From an uncultured Acidimicrobiaceae bacterium (lineage in GTDB: Bacteria > Actinomycetota > Acidimicrobiia > Acidimicrobiales > SZUA-35), in NCBI GenBank assembly GCA_947259095.1, contig CAMYLA010000011.1:64516-128515 (forward strand): a stretch of DNA of 64,000 bases, given 5' to 3'. The position numbers and the translations under genes are program-made. Positions 50,957-58,992 of the stretch are shown here, one piece after another. The notes beneath the pieces are model-generated. The model did no database searches. It was not told where the DNA came from and worked only from the letters and a program-made list of their open reading frames with translations. How positions within the stretch are numbered: the first letter of the stretch is position 1; every line of letters begins with the position of its first letter.

Positions 50957-51431
50957 CGGCTTCGGGGTTGCGGAGCGAGCGATGTACGGTCAGCAACCGC
51001 GCCTTGAGCCCGAACGATTCGAAGAAGTTCTTGGTGTCCCGATCTCCCGGCAGGGCCAGGGAATCGATGCCGATACAACCCTCGTCCTCGGCCACCTGCA
51101 GGAGCAGGTTCATCATCGCCTCGCCGATGCCGGCCTTGCGGGCCTCGGCGTCGACCACGAAGTGATCCAGCCGGGCCAGGCGCTGCCCGTCGAGGAGCGT
51201 CTCCAGCACCCCGAGGCCGTAGCCGAAGACCACCTCGTCGTAGCAGCCGACCACCACCAGCGAGCCGGGATCGTCGATGCTGTCCCGTAGCCGCTCCCCC
51301 AGCGGCGGGCCTGCTTCCCGGCGGAGCAGCATCGCTGCCCCCCGCTGGCCGCCGATCTCGGCCCGTCGGTTCTGCTCGATGAGCTCGATGGACCCGATGT
51401 CGGCCACGGTCGCGACCCTGGCCGATTCCAT
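50943..51431 (-). CDS. GNAT-family N-acetyltransferase
   Basis: 162 residues from the ATG at 51431, whose A is shared with the stop of the upstream gene. Acetyl-CoA-binding motif A is VVDAEARKAGIGEAMMNLLLQVAEDEGC (RxxGxG/A as RKAGIG). Motif B follows with LPGDRDTKNFFESFGLKARLLTVHRSL. Such enzymes acetylate amines on small molecules or protein N-termini. Substrate unknown. Coupled on both sides. Confidence 0.92.
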   Translation of the reverse strand: MESARVATVADIGSIELIEQNRRAEIGGQRGAAMLLRREAGPPLGERLRDSIDDPGSLVVVGCYDEVVFGYGLGVLETLLDGQRLARLDHFVVDAEARKAGIGEAMMNLLLQVAEDEGCIGIDSLALPGDRDTKNFFESFGLKARLLTVHRSLRNPEADGDS

Positions 51432-52036
51432 CAACCGGCCAAGCGATCGAGTTTGCCCAGCACCGTCTTACGGGCCCGGTTGGCCTGCTCGTGGGCCCGG
51501 ACCCGCTCCAACTGCCCCTCGTCCAGTTCATCGAGCAGGGCGATGATCTCCTTGGCCTTGAGAGTGTCGTAGCCGGCGATGGGAAGCTGCCGGTCGGCCG
51601 GCGGCGACTCGACCTCGTCTTCGATGGAGCCGGTGTCATTGTCGGGTGCCTCACCTTCGCCACCGGTGTCGGCCGATGGAGGCGACGTTGCGGTGAGCGC
51701 CGGGGGCTGATTCTCCGGGCGGGGTGGCGGTGGGGTGCCCTGCTTCTCGGCCGAGGAGGGGGTGTCGGGCGGCGCCAGCCCCATCGAGGCGCCGATCTCG
51801 GTGATCTGCCGGGCCAGGATGCCGGCGACCCCGCCGGCCAGCTGATTGAAGGCCTCTGCCGGCCCGCCTCGGTTGACGGCCAACTGGCCGACGACCCTGG
51901 CGATCTGGACCTGGCTCTTGCCCCGCCGGACCAGCTGGGGGATGACCTCTTGGTACTCGTACAGCATCCCGACCGGGGCGTAGACGAACAGATCGATCAG
52001 TTGCTCCACCGGATCCTTGGCTTTGTCATCTGCCAT
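51431..52036 (-). CDS. Conserved actinobacterial protein with helical N-terminus and C-terminal YD...YE helical motif
   Basis: 201 residues from an ATG with GGAG 6 nt upstream. The N-terminal 95 residues are helical (VEQLIDLFVYAPVGMLYEYQEVIPQLVRRG, QIARVVGQLAV). A Pro/acidic linker follows. The last 50 residues, LPIAGYDTLKAKEIIALLDELDEGQLERVRAHEQANRARKTVLGKLDRL, match a motif I know from several actinobacterial proteins of unknown role (LPIxGYDxLxAxEVxxxLxxLxxxxLxxVRxYExxxxxRxTVL). The phasin-like N-terminus suggests lipid or membrane contact. It comes 9 nt after the zinc-ribbon gene. Confidence 0.8.
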   Translation of the reverse strand: MADDKAKDPVEQLIDLFVYAPVGMLYEYQEVIPQLVRRGKSQVQIARVVGQLAVNRGGPAEAFNQLAGGVAGILARQITEIGASMGLAPPDTPSSAEKQGTPPPPRPENQPPALTATSPPSADTGGEGEAPDNDTGSIEDEVESPPADRQLPIAGYDTLKAKEIIALLDELDEGQLERVRAHEQANRARKTVLGKLDRLAG

Positions 52037-52045
52037 GGTCAGCTC

Positions 52046-52531
52046 CTACCCGTCCAGCAGTTCGCCGCAATGGGGGCAACGGGGCTCGGGGCCACGGGCG
52101 ATCTGGCCTCGGTTCACCAGCAGGAAACAGCTCTGGCAGACGATCTCTTCCCCACGGCCGGGGCTGCTGCTGCTCCCGGGTTTGGCCCCACCGCCTTCCT
52201 CGGTCTCGTCGTCCTCGTCTTCGTCCTCCGACGCCGCCAGACGGTCCCGGAGGATGGCGTCGAGGTCGGCCTCGACATCATCGGGGTCCTCGTCCTCGTC
52301 CTCGTCTTCTTCGTCGGTGACCTTGCGAGCACGGGGCCGAGCGGGCTCCTCGTCTTCGTCTTCCTCGTCGTCTTCCTCGACGACCGGGTCGACGGCATCG
52401 TCGAGGATCTCCAGATCGTCGTCTTCTTCGAGGTCGCCGGCGGCAACCTCTTCGTCGTCCGGTTCGGCGTCGAATTCTACTTCGTCGTCTTCAACGGTCT
52501 CTTCGGTTTCTTCGTCGGTATCGTCAGTCAT
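52046..52531 (-). CDS. Acidic zinc-ribbon protein (DUF4193-like)
   Basis: 161 residues from the ATG at 52531, with GAGG 8 nt upstream. Residues 1-110 are extremely Asp/Glu-rich (EETEETVEDDEVEFDAEPDDEE). The conserved block DLDAILRDRLAAS is followed, near the end, by a zinc ribbon, CQSC...CPHC, with FLLVNRGQIA between. DUF4193 proteins have this plan but are usually nearer 100 residues; the acidic part is expanded here. The family is almost universal in actinobacteria and of unknown function. First gene of the four-gene operon. Confidence 0.88.
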   Translation of the reverse strand: MTDDTDEETEETVEDDEVEFDAEPDDEEVAAGDLEEDDDLEILDDAVDPVVEEDDEEDEDEEPARPRARKVTDEEDEDEDEDPDDVEADLDAILRDRLAASEDEDEDDETEEGGGAKPGSSSSPGRGEEIVCQSCFLLVNRGQIARGPEPRCPHCGELLDG

Positions 52532-52720
52532 CGACTATGCCTCGTTGTCGGACCTTGGCGGGAACGGCCGGACTCTAGCCACTTCGGGATCGAGTTCGTT
52601 ACACCGAGGGAATTCTTTTTCCAATCGGGGCTTCCGGCCACATCATGTCACAAACCGCCCAGGGTGCAAGTCGAGGCCGAAGAGCCCGAATCGGGCCCGG
52701 TCAACGGAGCGGATCGACGA

Positions 52721-53764
52721 TCACCCCTTGGCGAAAAGTCGCCGAATCTGACCCACGTTGTCGATGTAGGCCCGGGTGTCGTCGAACAACCCTCGGGCCG
52801 CCACCGACCCCTGGCCCTGGTAGTAGGCGGCCATCGCTGCGTCCTCGCTGCCGGTGTAGCCGATAAGCCACTGCATGAGGCGGGCGCTCATGCGGATGTT
52901 GTCATCGGGGACCGTGGGGTCGAGGTCCGCCTTGATCAGCGTGGTGGCGATCCAGGCCGAGGTCGCCGGCATGAGCTGGCCCACACCGACCGCCCCTTTG
53001 TTGCTCACGATCCCGGTCTGCCAACCGGACTCCCGGTAGGCCATGGCCATCAGCAGGTCAGGAGCGACGCCGTAGTGGGCCGCCCATCGCTCGAACGACG
53101 GGATGAGCTGCAGGCGCTGAGGATTGGCCCGGAGACGACCAGGCAGCGAGTTGTAGCCGGCTGAGGGGTTGCTGGGAGCCGCGGCGGCACCGCCGGGCAG
53201 GGTCAGCTTCTGGCCGATTCTGATCAGGTTGGGGTTGGTGATGCCATTGAGCTCGATCAGCTCGCCGATCGGGACGCCGGCCCTGGCGGCAATGATGCCA
53301 AGCGAATCGCCGGGCCTGATCTCGTAATACGACGGCTCGGCCCGGGGAATCGTCAGCACCTGGCCGATCCGGATCAGGTGAAGATCGGAGATGCCGTTGG
53401 CCGATGCCAACTCGGCGGTTGCCACCCCGTGGTCACGGGCCACGACGGACAGCGAATCGCCCGGCTTGACCACATAGTCCTCTGCCGCCGCCGGGGCGGC
53501 GGTGACCAACACCAGGGCGGCGGCCAGCGCTGCGCCGATCAACCGACGCCGCCGCCCACCGGTGGGGCCCGACATCGAATCGGGTTCGGAATCGGGTTCG
53601 GAATCGGGTTCGGAATCGGGTTCGGAATCGGGTTCGGGACCGGGACCGGATTCGGAGGGGATCCCGGCTCCCGGTTGGGTGCCGCTCGGGCGGCGCAGGC
53701 GTTTCAGCGTGCGAAAACGGGTTCGGTGCGACGGCGACGCATCAATGGACGGTGACAAAGCCAT
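52721..53764 (-). CDS. LysM-domain lytic transglycosylase with cytosolic N-terminal extension
   Basis: 347 residues from the ATG at 53764 (AGGAG 7 nt upstream). Residues 1-62 include a basic region and SEPD repeats. A signal-anchor follows (RRRRLIGAALAAALVLVTAAPAAAED). Two LysM domains (DYVVKPGDSLSVVARDHGV; YYEIRPGDSLGIIAARAGV) bind peptidoglycan. The SLT domain has the catalytic Glu in MAYRESGW, then GAVGVGQLMP and YYQGQGSVAARG. So it cuts cell-wall glycan strands outside the membrane. The basic run RRRR right before the helix supports either a cleaved signal or an anchor. The long N-terminal tail is unusual; an internal ATG (MSGPTGG) just before RRRR would give a normal signal peptide. Confidence 0.9.
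   Translation of the reverse strand: MALSPSIDASPSHRTRFRTLKRLRRPSGTQPGAGIPSESGPGPEPDSEPDSEPDSEPDSEPDSMSGPTGGRRRRLIGAALAAALVLVTAAPAAAEDYVVKPGDSLSVVARDHGVATAELASANGISDLHLIRIGQVLTIPRAEPSYYEIRPGDSLGIIAARAGVPIGELIELNGITNPNLIRIGQKLTLPGGAAAAPSNPSAGYNSLPGRLRANPQRLQLIPSFERWAAHYGVAPDLLMAMAYRESGWQTGIVSNKGAVGVGQLMPATSAWIATTLIKADLDPTVPDDNIRMSARLMQWLIGYTGSEDAAMAAYYQGQGSVAARGLFDDTRAYIDNVGQIRRLFAKG
53581..53640. repeat. 12-bp tandem repeat (four exact units plus a variant)
   Basis: The unit CGGGTTCGGAAT occurs four times from 53581 to 53628 and a variant follows. On the minus strand it encodes the SEPD repeats of the transglycosylase N-terminal tail. Exact repetition means recent expansion; copy number may vary between strains. 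Confidence 0.9.
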
Positions 53765-53820
53765 CACGGCTCTCCTGACAAAAAGACTGGACCTGCAAAA
53801 GGCCCGGGGCCCGACAAAAT

Positions 53821-55437
53821 CTAGACAGCGCTACCTGTCCGCTTCGCTTCTGCCCGTCTTTCCGCTTCCAACCGCTCGAGCTCCGCCTCAGAGGAGTGGT
53901 TGACGAACGACATCATAGCCGCAATTGCCCGGTGACCTGCCTCATTCTCGATGAGTTTGTGCATCTGCTGCACCACCGAACGATAGGCGGGATGGCCCTG
54001 GGGGGTGCTCCGCAGCTCGATGGTGTGCATGGCCGAGCGGGCGTTGAGGTTGAGGTTGAACCGCACCCGGTAGGCCAGGCTGACCGCATACGATGCCTGC
54101 GACTCGAAGCCCCCGGCTCGGAGCGCCTCATGGAGCTCGGCGGCCCGATCCATGGCCTCGTCGAATTCCGATGCCACCCCGGCCTCGTCGATCAGGTGTG
54201 ACCGGGTGTAGCCGTGGTACGGGTTGAGCTTCTGCCACTCCACGGTGAGCATCCTGTGGCGCTGCAGATCCCGGAATGCGCCGTAGTCGGCCAGGATGTC
54301 GAATCGGTAGAAGGGGCGCTCGAGTGCCCGCCCGGGGCGATGACGGCGATTCTGACGGTCCCCGGTATAGGCCCGCATCACCGAGAGGCGTTCCTCCACC
54401 GACATCGCCCGGACCTTCTGCTCGATGGCCGCCTCGGACAGGCTGGTGTAGGGGTACAGCATGGAGGCCACCAGCTTGACCTCGGCATCGGGATCGAAGT
54501 CGATCAGGTCGACCCGCTCATCGTCGTCGTGCACCTCGACGTCGCCAAGCAGTTCGAAGGCCATGGCCTCCATCGCCTGGCGGTTGGTCTCCAGGTAGTC
54601 GCTCGTGACCTGACCACGGTCCACCAGGTCGACCCGCTTGACGAACGACGGGATGACCTTGCGCAGCTCGGCCAGCATCATGTCGGCGTATTGGCGGGCT
54701 TCGGGCAGCGGATCGGCCCGCATACGCAACAAGAGCTGCTCGTAGGCCTGGCCGGTGCCGTAAATGCCGACGTTCGACTGGGCCGCGGCCGGCAACACGC
54801 CCCGAACCGCATCGAGCGCCTTGGCCTTGACCGCCATCCGGTAGATGAAGTCACTGTCACCGGGATGCTTCGGCGTTGCCTGGCGAACATGATCCTGGAC
54901 GATCGGGGTCAGCCTGGCGTAGGTGTCGAACAGCCGGTCCAGGTCCCCGATGTACCGGGTCCCCAGCGAGGACCCGAGCACGTCCGGGTCCCGGTAGTAC
55001 CGGTAACGACCGTTCGGTCGCGAGTCGTAGGCGATGTACCGGGTCGACTGCTCGAGATAGGCGGCCAGACGGCCCCACTCCAGGATCTTGGTCAGCAGAT
55101 TCGAGGCCTGCTCGCAGGCGAGGTGGATACCGCCGAGCTGGGCGACCGAATCGTCGCCGTATTCGAAGAAGATGCGCTCGTAGAGGTCTTCGGCCCGCTG
55201 GAGACCCACGGTGGCATCGATCGATGCGTCGCCCTCGATGTCGAGCTCGCCGACGAACTCGTCGAGGAACAACCGCCGAAGGCTCTTCGGCGATCTGGAG
55301 TACCGGGCGAACAGCGCACCTTTGACGACCTCGGGCAGGTTGACCAGGGCAAAAACCGGGAGATCCAGGTTCGTGAAGTACCGGCGGAGAACGTCTTCTT
55401 CCTCCTCGGTGAACTCCTCAACAAGATACGCGCTCAC
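53821..55437 (-). CDS. Tandem ThyX-like protein (flavin-dependent thymidylate synthase family)
   Basis: 538 residues from the GTG at 55437 (an ATG at 55509 is in frame, but SAYLVEEFTEEEE is the usual start of this family as I know it). Two ThyX-like halves are seen. The first contains ACEQASNLLTKILEWGRLAAYLEQSTRY, matching the RxR...S.RY part of the ThyX signature. The second has FRDLQRHRMLTVEWQKLNPY, which keeps RHR but not the Ser pair. True ThyX is about 230-250 residues with RHRxxSxxxxSxRY in one place. Long proteins of this kind are common in actinobacteria and their activity is not established, to my knowledge. It is probably a flavin-binding relative. It lies 113 nt downstream of the DAGK-like gene. 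Confidence 0.82.
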   Translation of the reverse strand: MSAYLVEEFTEEEEDVLRRYFTNLDLPVFALVNLPEVVKGALFARYSRSPKSLRRLFLDEFVGELDIEGDASIDATVGLQRAEDLYERIFFEYGDDSVAQLGGIHLACEQASNLLTKILEWGRLAAYLEQSTRYIAYDSRPNGRYRYYRDPDVLGSSLGTRYIGDLDRLFDTYARLTPIVQDHVRQATPKHPGDSDFIYRMAVKAKALDAVRGVLPAAAQSNVGIYGTGQAYEQLLLRMRADPLPEARQYADMMLAELRKVIPSFVKRVDLVDRGQVTSDYLETNRQAMEAMAFELLGDVEVHDDDERVDLIDFDPDAEVKLVASMLYPYTSLSEAAIEQKVRAMSVEERLSVMRAYTGDRQNRRHRPGRALERPFYRFDILADYGAFRDLQRHRMLTVEWQKLNPYHGYTRSHLIDEAGVASEFDEAMDRAAELHEALRAGGFESQASYAVSLAYRVRFNLNLNARSAMHTIELRSTPQGHPAYRSVVQQMHKLIENEAGHRAIAAMMSFVNHSSEAELERLEAERRAEAKRTGSAV

Positions 55438-55549
55438 GGCGAGAGAGGTTAGGGCCAGTTGGGCCGGTTTTCGCGGATCACGCGAAGAAGCCTGCCGATT
55501 GATCAACATGAATCGGCAGCCGTGAACGGTCGCGAATGGCCCCCATCGA

Positions 55550-56206
55550 TCAGGCCACCACGGTCAGGGCGTCCGGGATGACCTCGACCCGGAGCACCCG
55601 CCATCGACCTCGGTCGACGCCGTCGAGGCGGATCGTCTGGAGCTCGGCGAAGTCCGTCTCCCAGGTGCCGGCCCGACCGGTCCGGAGGTCGGGATGTGGC
55701 AGATGGGAGCCGGAGCGGGCGCGGCGGCCCGCCTCCCGACGGTCGCCGAATCGGATCCGACCTTCGATGGTGTCGACGAAACCGTCGTTGGGGTGGGCCC
55801 GGGGACCCAACCGGAGGTCGCCGAGCCAGGCGCCGTTCATGACCACGGCGCTGAACGGCAAGCGGTGGCCGAGGAGGCCGGCGATGGCCGAGGCCAAGCG
55901 GCCGGGGGGCTCGGCGGTGAGGTGGGCGACGAACGGCAGCGGTGGCCCCGGTCGTCCGGCTCGGTCCGGTGCCAGGCTTGCCATGGCCAGATCGATCGGA
56001 TAGGCGATCCGCTCGGCCGGTGGCCGGACCTCCGACACCCCGAGCGTGTTCAGCAGGTCCCCTCCGGTAACCCTGGCCACCAGCTTGGTCCCCCGGCCGA
56101 GGGCATCGGCGGCCATGGCCGCCAGCTCGGCATCACCACCAGCCACGGCTCGGGGTGCGGGATCGACCGCCGGCTCACCCCAGCTCCGACCCTTTTCGAT
56201 GGTCAC
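55550..56206 (-). CDS. Short diacylglycerol kinase/YegS-like protein
   Basis: 218 residues from a GTG that overlaps the HelY stop (GTGA). AVAGGDAELAAMAADALGRGTKLVARVTGGDLLNTLGV resembles the DAGK GGDG..E and GTxND.A..LG blocks, but GGDG is GGDA and GTGND is GTKLV/GGDLL. Further on, MNGAWLGDLRLGPRAHPNDGFVDTIEG matches the C-terminal DAGK pattern (N...GG...PxAxxxDG..D). Normal members have about 290-300 residues; the first 50-60 are missing here. It might phosphorylate a lipid alcohol or have become a binding protein. It is translationally coupled to the helicase. Confidence 0.72.
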   Translation of the reverse strand: MTIEKGRSWGEPAVDPAPRAVAGGDAELAAMAADALGRGTKLVARVTGGDLLNTLGVSEVRPPAERIAYPIDLAMASLAPDRAGRPGPPLPFVAHLTAEPPGRLASAIAGLLGHRLPFSAVVMNGAWLGDLRLGPRAHPNDGFVDTIEGRIRFGDRREAGRRARSGSHLPHPDLRTGRAGTWETDFAELQTIRLDGVDRGRWRVLRVEVIPDALTVVA

Positions 56207-58947
56207 ACCCGCCGATCCGTTCCCAAACCGTCCGGCGGTTCGGTCCCCGGTGCCGGCTCGGCCGAGGGCCGGGGGGCCGACGCCGTCGAGCCCTCCGGCG
56301 GTTCCGGGTCGGCCCCCGGGTCGACGATCGAGGAGGCGGCCACCAGGTCTCGGTACACCGCATCTGCGCCGGCCCGGGCCGCAGCGCCGGTCGAGGCCAA
56401 GGGTGCCAGCTTGGCCAGCTGTCGCAGCAGGTCGATCAGTTGTTTCGCAGTCCGAACGAAGTCGCCGGGCGTGAACTCCGCTTCGGCCAGCACATCGTCG
56501 AGGCCCCCACCGGAGGCCCAGCCGTGGGCGACGGCCATGAAGCCCGGGTCCGGCTCCCTCGTCAGCGGGAGGCGCAGCTCGCTCTCGTCGCTGTTCAGAT
56601 CGAGATGGCGGGCCTGGACCTGGCGGAACCTCCGCCGGAGGTCGTTCGACGGATACCACGGCTCCAGCCGGGGTCCGTTGCTGCGCCGCTCCTCGTAGAC
56701 GAACGACGATGCCAGTGCCACCAGCTCCGGTGGCGTGAGGTCGTCGAAGAGACCGTCTTCGAGCACCTCCACCAGGAACAGATCACTCTCGTGGTAGAGG
56801 CGGGCCAGCCGTTGCCCGCCCCCGGTCAGCTCCCAGTCGATGAGATGACCTCGCCGCTGCATGAGCTCGATGACCCGATCGAACTGGGCGCCGAGCGAGT
56901 CGGCCCTGGCTGCGGCGGCGGTCCTGGCCCTGGCCAGGTCCCGCTCGATCTTGTCGAGCTTGCGGAGGCCCTTCACCGCGGCCGGGTCGAGCTGGGTCCT
57001 GGCCACCACTTCGCCGCTGGGGCCGAGCGACCTGCGGTTCTTGGGGGCGGCCAACCTGGTTCTGGCCAGGAGTTGGCTCACCTCGTACACAAAGCTCACG
57101 CTGTTGGGGAGGTAGGGATCGGGCAGCTCCACCTCACCGGCGCGCTTTGGCGGCGCCAGCAGATCGTTCGGGGTCAGCTCGTAGACCTCCGCCTCTCGGT
57201 CGGTGACCTTGACCCTGACCCGTCCGCCTCGCCGGAACGCCACCGCCAGCACGATCACCGGTGACGGTGCCTCGGCGCTCTCGATCTCCAGGACGTCGCC
57301 GGGATTGATCCTGCTCATGGCGAAGGCGATGGACTGTTCGTCCCGCTCTGCGATCTCGGGCGTCTGGGCCGCGGCCCGGAGCTCCTCGACCGGTCCGAAG
57401 TCCCGCTCCAGGCGACCCTCGAGCTGGCTCCGCCGGTCGAGCAGCTTCTCGACCCGCTGTTCGGTCAGCACCACCCCGGAGTCCACCCTGAACTGGGCGA
57501 AGGACAGGTTCAACAGCTGCCTGGCCCGCTCCGGCCGATACCGGCGGACCAGATTGGCCGCCATGTTGTAGGTCGGCCGGAACGACGAGGTGAGCACGAA
57601 CCGGCGGCTCGACGCCAGATCGGCAACCTGTTCGAATCGTACGAACGGGGACCACAACACCAGGGCCTCGCCGTGGGTGTCGATGCCCCGCCTGCCCGCT
57701 CGGCCCGTCAACTGGGTGTACTGGGCCGGGGTCAGGAACTCGTGGTGCTCCCCGGTGAACTTGGTCAGCTTCTCCAACACCACCGTCCTGGCCGGCATGT
57801 TGATCCCCAGGGCCAGGGTCTCGGTGGCGAACACGACCTTGACCAGGCCCCGGACAAAACAGGCCTCGACCGCCTCCTTGAACGGCGGCACCATGCCGGC
57901 GTGGTGAGCCGCCACCCCGGCCATCAGGCCGTTCTTGAACCGTTCGAACTGCAGCACGTCGAGATCGCTCTCATCGAGCACCCGGACGTGTTCGGTCACG
58001 ATCCCCGAGATCTGTCGCCGCTCCGCGTTCGAGGTCAATCGGATACCGGCGTCGACGACCGCCTTTGCCGCATCGTCGCAGGCCGCCCGGGAGAAGATGA
58101 AGTGGATGGCCGGCAGCAGGTCGCGGTGATCGAGGAGCTGCACGATGTCGACCCGGTCGGGGGTCCGCCACTTTCGGCGCTCCTTGGATCCGCCCCGACC
58201 GTTGCGGCCGCCCCCTCGACCTCTCCCCCGGCCCCCACCACCGGGGCGCCGGGGATCGTTGTCGTAGCGGGCCCCTTTCGGGTTGGCCCGGTTGCCCTGC
58301 ATGGTCTTCATGAAGTGCAGGTGACTCCCGCCCCGCTCCCCCACCACGTAGCGGTTCGTCAGCTCCACCGGCCGTCGGGTTTCCACCACCAGGCTGGTCG
58401 GCCCTCGGACGGTCTCGATCCAGCGACTGAGTTCCTCCGCGTTGGAGACCGTCGCCGAAAGGCAGACCAGCTGAACCGATCGGCGGAGGTGGATGATCAC
58501 CTCCTCCCACACCGGACCCCGATAGGCGTCCTGGAGGTAGTGCACCTCATCGAGGACCACGGTTTGCAGCCCGTCCAAGGTCGTGCCCGAGTACAGCATG
58601 TTCCGCAGCACCTCGGTGGTCATGACCACCGCCGGGGCATCGCCGTTGATGTTGTTGTCGCCGGTCAGCAGGCCGACGTTGTCCCTGCCGTTGGCTGCGA
58701 CCAGATCGTGGTACTTCTGGTTCGACAGTGCCTTGATCGGTGTGGTGTAGAAGACCCGTCGGCCGGCGGCCAACCCCACCTCCACCGCGTAGTTGGCAAC
58801 CAGCGTCTTGCCGGCACCGGTGGGTGCGGCAACGATGACGTTCGATCCCTCGTCGACCGCGTCGAACGCCTTGACCTGGAACTCATCCGGCTCGAAACCG
58901 ATCCTGTCCAGAAACGACTGGCGGATCGACCGGGGCTCAGCGGGCAC
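56203..58947 (-). CDS. helY: Ski2/Mtr4-like ATP-dependent RNA helicase (HelY type)
   Basis: 914 residues, normal for actinobacterial HelY. Superfamily 2 motifs: Walker A APTGAGKT at 41-48, motif Ib TTPIKALSNQKY, DEVH at 132-135, SATVSN, the VVFATETLALGINMPA motif and QLTGRAGRRGID. A Gly/Arg insertion (GGGRGRGRGG and RNGRGG) lies near residues 235-255 between the two RecA domains and may bind RNA. The C-terminal region is helical like Ski2 arch/ratchet domains. GTG start with AGGG 8 nt upstream. In M. tuberculosis helY lies next to tatC and tatA, as here. Role in RNA turnover is inferred from the family. Confidence 0.93.
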   Translation of the reverse strand: MPAEPRSIRQSFLDRIGFEPDEFQVKAFDAVDEGSNVIVAAPTGAGKTLVANYAVEVGLAAGRRVFYTTPIKALSNQKYHDLVAANGRDNVGLLTGDNNINGDAPAVVMTTEVLRNMLYSGTTLDGLQTVVLDEVHYLQDAYRGPVWEEVIIHLRRSVQLVCLSATVSNAEELSRWIETVRGPTSLVVETRRPVELTNRYVVGERGGSHLHFMKTMQGNRANPKGARYDNDPRRPGGGGRGRGRGGGRNGRGGSKERRKWRTPDRVDIVQLLDHRDLLPAIHFIFSRAACDDAAKAVVDAGIRLTSNAERRQISGIVTEHVRVLDESDLDVLQFERFKNGLMAGVAAHHAGMVPPFKEAVEACFVRGLVKVVFATETLALGINMPARTVVLEKLTKFTGEHHEFLTPAQYTQLTGRAGRRGIDTHGEALVLWSPFVRFEQVADLASSRRFVLTSSFRPTYNMAANLVRRYRPERARQLLNLSFAQFRVDSGVVLTEQRVEKLLDRRSQLEGRLERDFGPVEELRAAAQTPEIAERDEQSIAFAMSRINPGDVLEIESAEAPSPVIVLAVAFRRGGRVRVKVTDREAEVYELTPNDLLAPPKRAGEVELPDPYLPNSVSFVYEVSQLLARTRLAAPKNRRSLGPSGEVVARTQLDPAAVKGLRKLDKIERDLARARTAAAARADSLGAQFDRVIELMQRRGHLIDWELTGGGQRLARLYHESDLFLVEVLEDGLFDDLTPPELVALASSFVYEERRSNGPRLEPWYPSNDLRRRFRQVQARHLDLNSDESELRLPLTREPDPGFMAVAHGWASGGGLDDVLAEAEFTPGDFVRTAKQLIDLLRQLAKLAPLASTGAAARAGADAVYRDLVAASSIVDPGADPEPPEGSTASAPRPSAEPAPGTEPPDGLGTDRRV

Positions 58948-58992
58948 CGATCAGGCCCTGTCGCCGGAACCGGAGGGTGTGCAGGTCGGCAT

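Noticed and set aside
53581..53640. CRISPR-like array
   Set aside because: Units are 12 bp, directly adjacent without spacers, and in frame within a protein gene.
53768..53820. Terminator of the ThyX-like gene (GGCC-CCG-GGCC then TTTT)
   Set aside because: The stem is only 4 bp with a 3-nt loop; too weak to claim.
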